Shown here: positions 24,904 to 35,300 of the stretch, piece after piece
How the letters are laid out: each line of letters starts with the position of its first letter
How positions within the stretch are numbered: the stretch's first letter is position 1
Origin: Hyalangium ruber
Lineage (GTDB): Bacteria; Myxococcota; Myxococcia; Myxococcales; Myxococcaceae
NCBI RefSeq assembly: GCF_034259325.1
Contig: NZ_JAXIVS010000008.1
Span: 372,001 to 436,000 of the forward strand
DNA length: 64,000 nt
Direction: 5' to 3'
The notes under the pieces: model-generated
Seen by the model: the letters and a program-made list of their open reading frames with translations, nothing else
Databases searched by the model: none
Told to the model about the DNA's origin: nothing
Made by a program: the position numbers and the translations under genes

Positions 24904-25818
24904 CTAGAGCCTTTCTCCCACGACGTACTCGCGCACCGTGGTCGGCTTGATGGACGGGTACCGGTCGTTCATGAGCTCATCGAGCTTGCCTTCGCCGTTG
25001 AGAATGGACCGGTAGTACATGAGCGGCAGGTAGGAGAGGAAATCAGCGGGGTTTGCCTTCTTCAGGTGCTCGATGCGTGCATCCAGGTCTTCGAGCGAGC
25101 CCAGCCGTTCGACACGCAGCTTCTTCCCCGAGCCCAGCTCGTAGGCGCGGACGAGACCTTCGAAGTCGAGAACGTCACCCGCGACGGAGAAAACGCGCGG
25201 AACGGGCCGTTCGTCGACGGCGACCTCCGCGGTGTACCGCGCCGTGTCCGCGTAGGTGGTCCAGTCCATCGGCTGTTTTCCGTCGCCCCAGACGTAGGCC
25301 GTCTGCTTCTCGACGTCGATGACTCGAATGAAGCCGAACAACACGCCCCGATCGAGGAATCCGCCGTTCAGCACGTGGACGACCTCGACCTTGCCGCGCT
25401 CGGCGTCCGCGGCCAACGCGAACTGGCGCCGCATCTCGGAGGTGGGGATGTGGCCCGGCTTCACCTTGAAGAGGTCGAGAGAGTAGTCGGAGGGGATGAA
25501 CCTGTTGACTCCGGCGTCCCGCGCCGCGCGCAAGAGGTGCATCTGGCCGTCGATGATGACCTCGGGTCCACCCTGAACCGCGGAGATGACGGTCGAAGCG
25601 CCCTGGCAGAGCGAGTCCAGCGCGGCACGGAACTCCGGGCCAAGCGCGCCTTCGACTACCTGGACACCTCGCTTTTCGAGGTCAGCGACCTTCTGACGGC
25701 TTCCCGGACGGACGAGCACCCTGAGCCGCACGTCCGGTCTGTCGAGCACCGCATGACCGATCAACGTTCCCAGGTGGCCCGTGCCGCCCACCAACACGAT
25801 TGTCTGCTGAGTCATCAT
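24904..25818 (-). CDS. NmrA/isoflavone reductase-like NAD(P)-binding protein
   Basis: The 304-residue product is taken from the ATG at 25818 (a second ATG follows; GCGAGGGA lies upstream). It has IVLVGGTGHLGTLIG, then VRLRVLVRPGS, a strand STVISAVQGG, and NRFIPSDYSLD, as in atypical SDRs of the NmrA/isoflavone reductase group. These act as NADP-dependent reductases or redox-sensing regulators. An in-frame extension to 25872 runs into the promoter and is not used. It is divergent from a TetR gene, with a strong palindrome between them. Confidence 0.88.
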   Translation of the reverse strand: MMTQQTIVLVGGTGHLGTLIGHAVLDRPDVRLRVLVRPGSRQKVADLEKRGVQVVEGALGPEFRAALDSLCQGASTVISAVQGGPEVIIDGQMHLLRAARDAGVNRFIPSDYSLDLFKVKPGHIPTSEMRRQFALAADAERGKVEVVHVLNGGFLDRGVLFGFIRVIDVEKQTAYVWGDGKQPMDWTTYADTARYTAEVAVDERPVPRVFSVAGDVLDFEGLVRAYELGSGKKLRVERLGSLEDLDARIEHLKKANPADFLSYLPLMYYRSILNGEGKLDELMNDRYPSIKPTTVREYVVGERL

Positions 25819-25906
25819 TCCCTCGCTCAGATGGTGTTCGCGGGTGCGAGCGCGGCAAGACGGTGTCGCCACCCATGAAGTACGCTGCGTCCGGTACCCG
25901 GATTAG

Positions 25907-25924
25907 TTTCTTTCCAGAAAGAAA
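25907..25924. promoter_or_regulatory. Operator-like palindrome in the NmrA/TetR divergent promoter
   Basis: TTTCTTTC-CA-GAAAGAAA is an inverted repeat with perfect 8-base arms and a 2-base spacer, in an AT-rich patch that stands out in this GC-rich window. It lies 89 bases from the NmrA start and 42 bases from the TetR start, so one bound regulator could block both promoters. Confidence 0.6.
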
Positions 25925-25965
25925 TAAAACTCCCCCTGTCGGCTGTCAAGGCCGCGAGCATTGCC

Positions 25966-26577
25966 ATGGGAAGACCGAAGGAAGTCACGGACGAGCAGAT
26001 CGTCGTCGCTGCGCGGCGCTGTTTCCTCAAGCGCGGCGCGGGCGTATCAGCTGCCGACATTGCACGTGAGCTCGGTGTGAGCCACACGACGTTGTTCAAC
26101 CGCTTCGGCTCGAAGGAGGGGCTGATGATCGCCGCCCTTGGGCCGCCCGCGGAGGTTCCCTGGGTGGCTGCGCTCGACGCTGGGCCTGACGAGCGCCCGA
26201 TCCGCGAGCAGCTCGTTGAACACGCGAAGGTGATGTCCGCCTACTTTCAGGACCTGCAGGCAGGGCTCGGGGTGTTGCAGGCCGCTGGCATCGAGCCAGG
26301 AAAGGCCTACGGCGGGCGCAAGGGCGAGTCGGCACCGGTACAGGCGTTCCGTGCGCTCGTTGAGTGGCTGCGGCGTGCTCAGAGCCAGGGACGCCTCTCC
26401 AAGTGCGATGTCGAAACCCTGGCCTCGACGCTCCTTGGCGCGCTGCATGGCTGGGCGTTCACCGCGCGCGTCTGCGGCGAATCGACTGCCTCCGCGGCCG
26501 GCGAGCGCTATGTCGAGCGCTTCATCGAGCTGCTCTGGGACGGAATTGGAGTAAGCGTTCGCCGCGCCTCGTCGTGA
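25966..26577 (+). CDS. TetR/AcrR family transcriptional regulator
   Basis: The 203-residue product has the TetR helix-turn-helix near its start (AARRCFLKRGAGVSAADIARELGVSH then LFNRFGSKEGLM) and a helical ligand domain. It is divergent from the NmrA-SDR operon, with an 18-base palindrome between, so it probably represses that operon and itself. The ligand is unknown; electrophiles or aromatic compounds would fit the reductases. Confidence 0.92.
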   Translation: MGRPKEVTDEQIVVAARRCFLKRGAGVSAADIARELGVSHTTLFNRFGSKEGLMIAALGPPAEVPWVAALDAGPDERPIREQLVEHAKVMSAYFQDLQAGLGVLQAAGIEPGKAYGGRKGESAPVQAFRALVEWLRRAQSQGRLSKCDVETLASTLLGALHGWAFTARVCGESTASAAGERYVERFIELLWDGIGVSVRRASS

Positions 26578-26645
26578 CGGGCTCCAGCCAGTCCATGGCC
26601 GTGGGCCCGCTTGACACTCACAGGCGCTTGTCGGGAAGTTGCCGC

Positions 26646-27761
26646 ATGGCCTCGATTCCCGGCGTCTGGCGTGCCTTGGCAGGGCTCGTGCTCTGCCTCG
26701 CTTGCTCGCGCGCGAGTCCGCCACCGCCCCCAATGCTCCGCCACGAAGCCTATGTCTGGCAGCGGGCCTGGAGCCCGGAACTCGCGCAGGCATTGAGCCA
26801 GGCTCCCGTGGAACTGGGAGCCCTGCGCGTGCTGGCGCGGGAGCTGACAGGGCCGGCGCGCACGCCGGTGGAGGTACGGGTGGACACGGAGGCCCTCGCC
26901 CGCAGCGGCCGAGAGGTGGTGGCCGTCATGCGAGTGGACGGCACGGCGCCGCTCGAAGAGCTCTCGCTCCTTGAGACCGCCGCGATGGCGCGAGCCTGGC
27001 GTGCGCAAGGGGTCCGCGTGCGCGGTGTCGAGGTGGACCATGACTGCGCCACCGCATCCCTGGAGGCGTATGCCCACTGGCTGGAGCGCGAGAAGAGAGC
27101 CCTGGGAGATGACCTCACGCTGTCCATGACGGCACTGCCCACTTGGGCCTCCTCGCCCGCGGTGACCCGCCTGGCCTCGGTGCCGACAGAGCTCGTCCTC
27201 CAGGTACACGCGGTGCGCGCTCCCTCGCTCTTCTCGCCCGACGAGGCGCGGGGCTTCATCGAGACCTGGGCCCGCGCCACCGGCCGCCCTTTTCGCGTCG
27301 CCCTGCCCACCTACCGCGTTCGCCTGAGAACGGGGCAACAGCTGGCTGCCCAGCCGCGGCATGTGGCGGAGCTGCTCGCGGGACTGCGCGAGCGTCCCGT
27401 GCCAGAGGTAGTGGGAATCGTCTGGTTCCGGCTCGGTCACCGAGGCGATCCCGAGTCCTGGAGTCTGCCCACGCTCGCGGCGGTGGTGCGTGGTGAGCCG
27501 CTGGTACCCGGGCTGGTCCCGCGCCTGGTCGAGGCGGGCAATGGCACGCTGGACATCGTCCTGGAGAACCCAGGCCCTGTGGATGCGGACGCACCCGCGC
27601 ACCTCACCCTCTCTGGCCGGCTCGAGGTGCTGGACGGGGTGGGCGGATACGCCGCACAAGGGGATTCACTCGTGGCGCGCACGCCCCCGCACTTGCGCGT
27701 GGGAGAGCGCCGGGTGATTGGCTTCGTGCGGGGAACCGAGGTGACACTTGCTGGGCCGTAG
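26646..27761 (+). CDS. DUF3142 domain lipoprotein
   Basis: The 371-residue product starts at the ATG at 26646, giving a signal and lipobox (LVLCLAC, Cys20), then a PPPPP linker. The body resembles DUF3142: a VWQRAWSPEL strand, EVDHDCATASLEAYAHWL with the acidic strand end expected of a TIM-barrel glycosidase-like fold, LTLSMTALPTW, and FRVALPTYRV. A beta-rich C-terminal domain follows. The role is unknown; glycan binding or cleavage outside the cell is a guess from the fold. Its 3' end overlaps the next gene by 14 bases, so the two are coupled. Confidence 0.72.
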   Translation: MASIPGVWRALAGLVLCLACSRASPPPPPMLRHEAYVWQRAWSPELAQALSQAPVELGALRVLARELTGPARTPVEVRVDTEALARSGREVVAVMRVDGTAPLEELSLLETAAMARAWRAQGVRVRGVEVDHDCATASLEAYAHWLEREKRALGDDLTLSMTALPTWASSPAVTRLASVPTELVLQVHAVRAPSLFSPDEARGFIETWARATGRPFRVALPTYRVRLRTGQQLAAQPRHVAELLAGLRERPVPEVVGIVWFRLGHRGDPESWSLPTLAAVVRGEPLVPGLVPRLVEAGNGTLDIVLENPGPVDADAPAHLTLSGRLEVLDGVGGYAAQGDSLVARTPPHLRVGERRVIGFVRGTEVTLAGP

Positions 27762-29760
27762 CGTGGTGCTCTGTTTTGGGTTGCTGGCCGTGCTCGTGCC
27801 CGTGCGGCGAGCGCGGGCCTGTGGTCCGGATTTTCCTCCCATCCTGCTGGACGACCGCGGTGGCACACTGCGGGGATTACCCGAGGGGACCTTCGCCGAC
27901 GAGATGACCCGGCTGGTGCCCAAGCCTGGGGATGCCTTCCAGCTGATGGAGCTCGGCGAGGAACCGCCAGAGGCACGAACGGGGGGAGGGACGCGGGAGA
28001 CGGAGCTGTATCAGGCCGGAGCGCGGGCTTTCAACGCGGGGAACCTGGCTCAGGCGCGGGCTCGCTTCCGCGAGGTGCTCGCATTGCCCGCGGGGGAGCG
28101 GCGGCGCTTTGGCCCCTTCGCCGCATTCATGCTGGGTCGGATGGCGCCGTCGCTCGAGGAGGCGCAGCGGTACTTCAACGAGGTGCGTGAGCTGGTGCGC
28201 CAGGGCAGCGACGATCCGCTGGGCCTGGCGGTGGCGAGCCTGGGAGAGGAAGGGCGGGCGCTGCTGCGCGAGGGCAAGGACGTGGAGGCCGCGCGGCGCT
28301 ACGCGGAGCAGGCCAGCTACGGGAGCCAGATCGGGGCGCTCTCGTTGCTGAGGGTGGCGCGGGCGCTGGCGCGAGACGAGGTGCGGCTGAAGCGGGCGCT
28401 GCAGGATCCGCTGGGGCAGCGCCTGCTCACCACCTATGTGTGGACGCGCAAGCAGGACACCTGGTGGGACGAGAGCGATGAGCGGCAGCGACCGATGCCG
28501 GGCCTGCTGGACGCGCTGGCCGAGTTGCCCGAGGTGGCCGGAGCCGACAGGCTGGCGGCGGCGGCGTGGCGAGCGGGTCGCTTCGATCTGGCCGAGCGCT
28601 TCGCCGGCAAGCAGCAGTCGCCCCTGGACACCTGGGTGCGGGCGAAGCTGAAGCTGCGCCAGGGCAACCAGGCGGAGGCAGACCGACTTATGGCGGAGGC
28701 CGCCGCGCAGTTCACTCCCACGGAAGGGTGGCTCAACTCCTTCAATGGCATGCCGTACACGTTGTATCCGAGCCAGCGCCTGGAAGCCGAGCAAGGCGTG
28801 CTCGCATTGTCACAGGGCCACTTCATGGAGGCTGCCGAGCACCTGCTGGCGAGCTGCTCCTGGCCGGACCTTGCCTACGTGACCGAGCGTGTCCTGACGC
28901 TCGAGGAGTTGCAGCGCTTCGTGGCCTCCCACAGCACCGTGAAGCCGTGCCCGACGGAGAACCCGTGGAGCGAGGCGGACATCAGAACCCAGCTGCGGGA
29001 GCTGCTCGGGCGCCGCCTGTTGCGCGGCGGGAAGGGCAGGGAGGCCTTGCCGTTCTTCCAAGGCACGCCGATGGAGGCGCAGGCCCGCGCGTACGTGGAG
29101 GCACTGGAGCGAGGGAGGACCCCGGGGGGGGATGCCACCGAGCGGGCTCGGGCGCTCTACGCGGCGGCTCTGTTCGCGCGCCACTCGGGCCTGGAGCTGC
29201 TGGCCACCGAGGTCGCTCCGGACTGGGCATGGGTGGGCGCGGATTATGATCTCGATGATGAGGACGTGAAGCCCATTCCCGGGGACGCAGCGAGCCCTGA
29301 GGCCGCGCAGCAGGCGTTGAACGAGACGAAAGCGCTCACGACGCAGGAAGAGGCTCAACGGTACATCGCCCATGCGCCCGCGCACCCTGTTCGCTTCCAA
29401 TACCGCTCCACGGCGGCGGATCTGGCGGAAGAGGCCGCGGCTCTGGTGCCTCCGCGCAGCCAGGCGTACGCGGCGCTGCTGTGCCAGGCCGCGCGCTTCA
29501 GCTCGCGCAGTGAGCCGGAGCGGACCGCCCGGCTGTGGAAGACGTACATCCAGAAGGGAGCGCTGCTGCAGGAGGCATGGGCGTTCGGTCAGCAATGCCC
29601 CGAGCCTGACTTCGCGCGGCTCGCGGGCTGGCAGGAGTCTCGACCTGCGCGCAAGCAGCACTGGCGCAAGCGAACGCTGGCGGTTGTGACGGGGGTGGTG
29701 CTGCTGCCCGTGGTGGCGGTGGGCTTCCTGCTTCTGCGCCGCAGACGGGCAAAGTCCTGA
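27748..29760 (+). CDS. Secreted or membrane TPR-like protein coupled to DUF3142
   Basis: The product is 670 residues if it begins at the TTG at 27748; a GTG at 27763 is equally possible. It has a signal peptide (LLAVLVPVRRARA), then helical hairpin repeats (for example LYQAGARAFNAGNLAQARARFREVL) that look like TPR or SEL1-like units, and a C-terminal membrane helix (VVTGVVLLPVVAVGFLLL) followed by RRRRAKS. Most of the protein should face outside the inner membrane. It overlaps the DUF3142 gene, so the products probably work together. No catalytic motif seen. Confidence 0.72.
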   Translation: MLGRSVVLCFGLLAVLVPVRRARACGPDFPPILLDDRGGTLRGLPEGTFADEMTRLVPKPGDAFQLMELGEEPPEARTGGGTRETELYQAGARAFNAGNLAQARARFREVLALPAGERRRFGPFAAFMLGRMAPSLEEAQRYFNEVRELVRQGSDDPLGLAVASLGEEGRALLREGKDVEAARRYAEQASYGSQIGALSLLRVARALARDEVRLKRALQDPLGQRLLTTYVWTRKQDTWWDESDERQRPMPGLLDALAELPEVAGADRLAAAAWRAGRFDLAERFAGKQQSPLDTWVRAKLKLRQGNQAEADRLMAEAAAQFTPTEGWLNSFNGMPYTLYPSQRLEAEQGVLALSQGHFMEAAEHLLASCSWPDLAYVTERVLTLEELQRFVASHSTVKPCPTENPWSEADIRTQLRELLGRRLLRGGKGREALPFFQGTPMEAQARAYVEALERGRTPGGDATERARALYAAALFARHSGLELLATEVAPDWAWVGADYDLDDEDVKPIPGDAASPEAAQQALNETKALTTQEEAQRYIAHAPAHPVRFQYRSTAADLAEEAAALVPPRSQAYAALLCQAARFSSRSEPERTARLWKTYIQKGALLQEAWAFGQQCPEPDFARLAGWQESRPARKQHWRKRTLAVVTGVVLLPVVAVGFLLLRRRRAKS

Positions 29761-29787
29761 CATCAGGAGGGGCGGACAGGCACCCGT

Positions 29788-30594
29788 TCACTTCAGTCGC
29801 AAGTCGAAGCCAAGGCCTGCTTGGACCGTTACCGCGAAGCGATGACGGTCGGCGCGGTGGGTGAAGAAGTAATCAGCCCCCAAGTCCAACACCGCCGTGA
29901 GGCCTGCGGGCAGCGCGACGCGTCCTCCAGCTACTGGCCCCACGCCATAGCTGTCGAGCCCGGGCACCATGACGGCTCTCAGTCCCAGGAAGGGTCTCCA
30001 GTCTCCACGGCCTGGTAGGACGCCTCCTTGGAGATGGAAGGTCGGCGGATTGCCAATCAAAACCCGCACACTCCCTTCTAGTGACTCGCGCCGAACGGAG
30101 GCGCCCGCGCCCACGGTCCACACGCGCCCCACGGCTTCAAAGAGGCCAAGTGCTTCCGGTCTCAGATAGAGATGGGCGGGAGGAGGGATGCGCTGAAGCG
30201 CCTCTTCTCGCGCTCTCTGAAGCGCGGCCTCTCTCTCCGCGAACGTGCGCTCGGCTTCGACTTGCTGGCGGATGACCTCGGCAAGTGCCACCAGCTCTGG
30301 CGGAAAGCGCACGGGGTCCACCTGCTGCTCGGGATGCGTACGTGCGAGGACTTCCAACTGCTTACGGGCTTCTTCGACCTGCCCCAAGGCATGCAGCGAG
30401 GCGGCCAGGTAGACGCGCGAGAGCGCTGGATCTCCAGGGGAGCGCGAGGCTTCGGCCAGCTCCTGCTCGAGGAGCCGGATCGCCGCCTCGTACTCTCCGT
30501 TCTCGTAGAGCTGGATCCCCGTCATTTGCGCCCAGGCGAGCCCGGGCACGAGCAGGAGCCCCAAGAGCAGGAGCGTGGCAGGGTGGAGCGTCAT
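29788..30594 (-). CDS. Exported TPR protein with a beta-barrel-like C-terminus
   Basis: The 268-residue product has a signal peptide (LLLLGLLLVPGLAWA then QMTG), an N-terminal TPR-like pair (LYENGEYEAAIRLLEQEL, VYLAASLHALGQVEEARKQL), a charged coil of about 30 residues, and a C-terminal half of alternating strands (VWTVGAGASVR, FLGLRAVM, GRVALPAGLTAVLDLGADY, ending FDLRLK). This recalls myxobacterial proteins encoded next to Ser/Thr kinases. It overlaps the kinase gene by four bases and closes a three-gene operon. Confidence 0.7.
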   Translation of the reverse strand: MTLHPATLLLLGLLLVPGLAWAQMTGIQLYENGEYEAAIRLLEQELAEASRSPGDPALSRVYLAASLHALGQVEEARKQLEVLARTHPEQQVDPVRFPPELVALAEVIRQQVEAERTFAEREAALQRAREEALQRIPPPAHLYLRPEALGLFEAVGRVWTVGAGASVRRESLEGSVRVLIGNPPTFHLQGGVLPGRGDWRPFLGLRAVMVPGLDSYGVGPVAGGRVALPAGLTAVLDLGADYFFTHRADRHRFAVTVQAGLGFDLRLK

Positions 30595-32372
30595 CGCGGG
30601 AAGCCTTGCCCGCTGGCGCTGAATTCCGCCTGATGCGTCAGGGATTCACCAGGAGGGATGACGACCGTCCGCCGGTAGTGGGGGAAGGCCGGGTGGCGGA
30701 GCTCGAGCTCATGCTCACCCTCCGTCAGGGTGTAGTCATGCAAGGGAGGCACACGCCCAAGCTTCTTCCCATCCACCCAGACATCCGCCCAGGCGCCCTT
30801 CACCACGACATGCAGGGTGCCCGTGGCGGCTCTCGCCACGAGCGGCTCGGCGAGAGCGGTGGGCGGCTGAGCGGAAACGATGGACAAGGGCGCAGGCTGC
30901 TTGGGCATGCGTGTCTTCCTCCTCGCTGGGAGGGGCTCGGGCCCTCTGGAGCTGACGGCCGACGTGAGCACGGGCTCAAGAGTTGGAGGAGAGGGCAGAA
31001 CCTGGCTGGGCGCGTGGATCGTCAGCTCGGAGTTAAGGGAGCTCGCAACAGGGGGGACCGGAGGCTGCTGGGCTGCGGCAGTCGCTGGGCTGGTAACCTC
31101 CAGAGTCGCCTGTGTGGACGCGCGATCCATGCTCATGCGTACCCCCAACAGCACCGCCAGCACGCTGACTGGCGCTGCGCTCCACTTCAACCAGGGGCCG
31201 AGCCTGGGAGGCCGGTGGAGCATCGCAGCCTCGGGTTCTGGCACGGCCGAGGCGGGCTGCAGGGTCTCCGTTGGAGCCTGAGCAGGCGCGGCATCCGAGA
31301 AAGGCATGACCACGGAGCTGGAGCGGGAGCGCCGCATCTCCGAGAGGCTGGAGCTCTCCTGCTGCTGGAGCAGGGCCCTGAGTTCGCATGCGACCGCGGA
31401 GGCAGAGGCTGGACGTTGGTGGGGATCCTTGGCGAGCAATCGAAGGACGAGGGTGTCGACCTCGGCAGGCAGCGCTACGAACGAAGAGGGCAGGGGGGGC
31501 GGGCTCTTCAGGTGATGGGCGACGACCTCCATGTGCGAGCGACCCAGGAAGGGCCGCCTACCGGTCAGCAGCTCGAACGCGATGATTCCCACCGCGTACA
31601 GATCGGTCCGAGGGCCTACCTCATCGCCGAGTGCCTGCTCCGGAGCCATGTACTGGGGAGTGCCAACAATGACATCCGAGCGCGTTTGCGGCGTGGTGCC
31701 CTCGGGCGTGGCGCTGCGCTTGGCCAGCCCGAAGTCCAACACCTTGAGGGTCTCGGCACCGTTGGACTGCCGCGCGACGAAGATGTTGCTGGGCTTGAGG
31801 TCCCGATGGGTGACCCCCATGGCATGTGCGGCCGAGAGGGCATCGAGCACCTCGCACAGCAGGGCGAATGTCTCGGTGAGCGATAGGGGGGCGCGCTTGG
31901 CGATGAGCTCGCTGAGAGGGCGGCCCTCGAGGTACTCCATGACGAGGTACTGACCAACGCCCGGCTGCTCGCCAAAACCGAAGATGTCGATGATGCCGCG
32001 GTGTTGGATGGCGCTGGCGGCTCGGGCCTCGGCCAGCAGGCCGCGAGCGTGAGGGCCCTTGTTCACCTCGTCGCGGATGAGCTTGATGGCCGCCTTGCGA
32101 CCGATGGTGACGTGCTCGCCCTCGTAGACGATGCCCATGCCGCCGCTGCCGATGTACCGGCGCACCACGTAGTCGCCGAGCTGCTGACCCAGCAGTGCAT
32201 CCGCCCTCCCGAGCGAGGTGCTTGGGGAGGCAGCCACGTCGGGCAGGATCGTCTGGGTGGGCTGCTCGGCTTCTAAGGGAGGCCCGGGGGGAACCTCCTG
32301 GGGGCACGCGCGCAGCTCGGGCGCTGGTCCGTGGCCGTGAAGGTCGCCGAAGCGGGAGGGGGGTAAGCGCAT
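30591..32372 (-). CDS. Transmembrane Ser/Thr protein kinase with PEGA-like tail
   Basis: The 593-residue product starts at the ATG at 32372. A Hanks-type kinase domain spans about residues 66-325: GSGGMG (75-80), Lys97 in AAIKLI, catalytic HRDLKPSN with Asp191, DFG (213-215) and APEQ. A Ser-rich linker, a membrane helix near residue 400 (SAAPVSVLAVLLGVRM), a Pro/Ser-rich stretch and a C-terminal PEGA-like domain (VDGKKLGRVPPLHDYTLTEG) follow. The PEGA part would lie in the periplasm and may sense the envelope. It lies ten bases behind the kelch gene and overlaps the TPR gene, so the three are one operon. Confidence 0.9.
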   Translation of the reverse strand: MRLPPSRFGDLHGHGPAPELRACPQEVPPGPPLEAEQPTQTILPDVAASPSTSLGRADALLGQQLGDYVVRRYIGSGGMGIVYEGEHVTIGRKAAIKLIRDEVNKGPHARGLLAEARAASAIQHRGIIDIFGFGEQPGVGQYLVMEYLEGRPLSELIAKRAPLSLTETFALLCEVLDALSAAHAMGVTHRDLKPSNIFVARQSNGAETLKVLDFGLAKRSATPEGTTPQTRSDVIVGTPQYMAPEQALGDEVGPRTDLYAVGIIAFELLTGRRPFLGRSHMEVVAHHLKSPPPLPSSFVALPAEVDTLVLRLLAKDPHQRPASASAVACELRALLQQQESSSLSEMRRSRSSSVVMPFSDAAPAQAPTETLQPASAVPEPEAAMLHRPPRLGPWLKWSAAPVSVLAVLLGVRMSMDRASTQATLEVTSPATAAAQQPPVPPVASSLNSELTIHAPSQVLPSPPTLEPVLTSAVSSRGPEPLPARRKTRMPKQPAPLSIVSAQPPTALAEPLVARAATGTLHVVVKGAWADVWVDGKKLGRVPPLHDYTLTEGEHELELRHPAFPHYRRTVVIPPGESLTHQAEFSASGQGFPR

Positions 32373-32382
32373 GGGACATGAC

Positions 32383-35300
32383 TCAGGATCGCCGGCGCGA
32401 GCGCCACTGCAGCAGCCCAAACAGCAGGAGCGCCCAGAGCCAGGTTGCCTGCCAGGAGGGTGGGCTGGCAGTGCAGCCCATTCCGTAATAGCTGCGCAGG
32501 GCGATCGTGAAAGACACCTCGGGGGATGTGTCGCTGGTGTTGCCAGCCAGATCGGTGGCCGTGATCGAAAGACTGTGTGTGCTCCACGTGAGCGACGGGG
32601 AGGCAAGTTCCCATGCTCCGCTGTCGGTTGCCTGGGTCTCGCCGATTTCGACGCCGTCGACAGAGACCCTTACGGTGCTGCCAGGATCGGCGGTGCCGGA
32701 GAAGATGGGCTGGTTCGTGAAGAACTCCTGGTCCGGCGCTGGCACGAGGAGCTCAGGGTGTTCTGGGCCCACGGTATCGACTGTCCAGGAATACGTGCTG
32801 GGGTCGGGATCCACATTGCCAGCCCTGTCGATGGCCCTCACCTGGAAGGTGTGCTGACCATCCTCCAAGGAGGAGTAGTGGAAGGGCGGCGCGCAGGCGG
32901 TGAAGGCAGCGCCATCCAGACTGCACTCGAAAGACGCACCTTGCTCCGAGGAGAACGAGAGGCCGGCGGTCGTGTCACGGGTATAGCTCGAGGGTGTCGA
33001 AGCCAGCTCGAGTTCGGTCTTGGGCGATGTGCGGTCCACCGTCCAGCGATACGTGGCAGGAGAGGGGTCCCTGTTGCCCGCGATGTCCCGCGTGCGCACC
33101 TCGAAGGTGTGCTCACCCTCTGAGAGGGAGGAGTAATTCAGGGGGTTGGAGCAGAGAGTAAAACCCTGCTCTTGTGAGTCCTGCCCGTCCCGCCTGCACT
33201 CGAAGCTGCCGCGATCCACGGCGTCGGACGTGAACGTGAACGCAGCCGTCGTGGCTTGAGTCACCAACGAGGGAGTCGACTGGAGCTCTAGGGATGTGTC
33301 CGGAGGGGTGGTGTTGCTCACCACGAGCATCTGGGTGGAGGTCAGCCCGCGCGTGCTGAGCGTCAGCAGATACGTCCCGCTCGGCAGGGAGGGCAGGGTC
33401 GCCCTCAGCGAAGTATTCGAGGAGTCATACCCGCTCAGCGCCACCCAGTGGGGATATTCGATCGAGCGTAAGGACAGCAATGGGTAGTCAATGGGGGAAG
33501 ACGGTTGCTGGTCGGTGCCGGTCTCGGTTCCGTGGCGGAAGCGCTTGCCCCGCACGGTGAGGGGGGTGCCAGGCTCCAGGTGGAGAGGACTCACGTCGGT
33601 GACGACGGGAGGCCACGCGTCCGCTCCTGGCTGAGCCTCCGTGTACAGCTCGGTGGAGGAGAAGGAGGTGGATGGGTTGCTCTGCCCGCCCACTACGAGG
33701 ACCTGGCCACTCAGCAGCAAGGTGGCGGTATGCCTGCCACGGGGCTCCGCCAGTGCGCTTGTGGAGGCCCATAGCCCCGTCGCCGGATTGAAGACCTCGG
33801 CGGAGGCGAGATAACCGGAGCTGTTGTATCCACCCACCACGAGGACTTTGCCGCCGGGCAGCAGGGTGGCGGCGTGAGAGGTGCGGGTCTGTACCAGAGG
33901 ACCCGTGGGAACCCAGACGCCGGTGGACGGGTCGTATATTTCGGCGCTGCTGCCGGCGGATGATCCTGCCACCACCAGGACTTTGCCACTCGGCAACCGA
34001 GTCGCGGTGTGGCCGAAGCGGCCGCGCGTCAGGAACCCTGTGGGGGACCAGGTTCCAGTCACGGGATCGTATACCTCGGCGGTGGTGAGACTCGATGAGC
34101 CTCCCACTACGAGGACCCTGCCATCCGAGAGGAGAGTGGCGGTGTGCAGGGATCGCCCGCGCGTCGGGGAACCTGTGGAGGACCAGGTTCCAGTGACCGG
34201 ATCGTACACCTCGGCGGTGGCGGCGCCACTGCTTGGTGAGCCTCCTACGACGAGGACTCTGCCGTCGAGCAGCAGTGTGGCCGTCTGTTGAGAGCGCGCC
34301 TGTGCCATAGGACCTGTGGAGGACCAGGTTCCAGTGACGGGATCGTACACCTCGGCAGTGCGCCTCGATGAACCTCCCACGACGAGAACCTTGCCGTCCA
34401 GGAGCAGCGTGGCCGTGGGGTAATAGGAAGAGAGGCCTAGAGGAAGAGAACCTAGGGCGGACCAAGTTCCAGTGACGGGATCGTACACCTCGGCGGGGAG
34501 CTTCGATGATCCTCCCACCACGAGGAGCTTGCCGTCGGAGAGCAGTGTGGCGGCGTGAGCGGCGCGGGTCTGTATTAGAGGTCTTGTGGGAGCCCAAACT
34601 CCGATGACGTGATCGTAGACCTCGGAGGAGCCACTGGTGACCCCGCCCACCACGAGGACCTGACCGTTGTGGAGCAACGCGGCAGCGTGGCGGACGCGGC
34701 GTTCTTCCAGAGTACCCGTGGGGGACCAGACTCCAGTGGCCGGATCATAGATCTCAGTAGTGGCGGTACTCCAGGCGCCGCCCACGACGAGGACCCTGCC
34801 GTCCGTAAGCAATGTGGCGGTGTGACTCGCACGGCGCTGTACCGGAGAACCTGTGAAGGACCAGACTCCGGTTGTCGGGTCATAGACCTCGGCGGTGGGT
34901 TCGCTTCGGTTGTTGCCCACGACAAGGACCTTCCCATCGGGTAGCAGGGTTGCGGTGTGGTAGTCGTGAGGCTGTTTCGGAGAGCTGGTCAGGGTCCAGG
35001 TTCTGGTGGATGGGTCGTACAACTCGGCGGTGGAGCTTTCTTGGTAGCCGCCCACGACGAGGACCTTGCCGTCCGTGAGCAATGTGGCCGTGTGATACGA
35101 ACGGCGATGTACCGGAGAACCTGCGGGAGACCAGACTCCGGTCTCTGGGTCGTACAGCTCGGCGGTGGCAGCGACGTTGCTCGGTAAGCCTCCTACGACG
35201 AGGACTTTTCCGTCGGGGAGCAGCGTGGCGGTGTGTCCGTAGCGCCCCTGCGAGAGAGGACCTGTGAAGGTCCAGACGTTGGCGGCCGGATCATACACCT

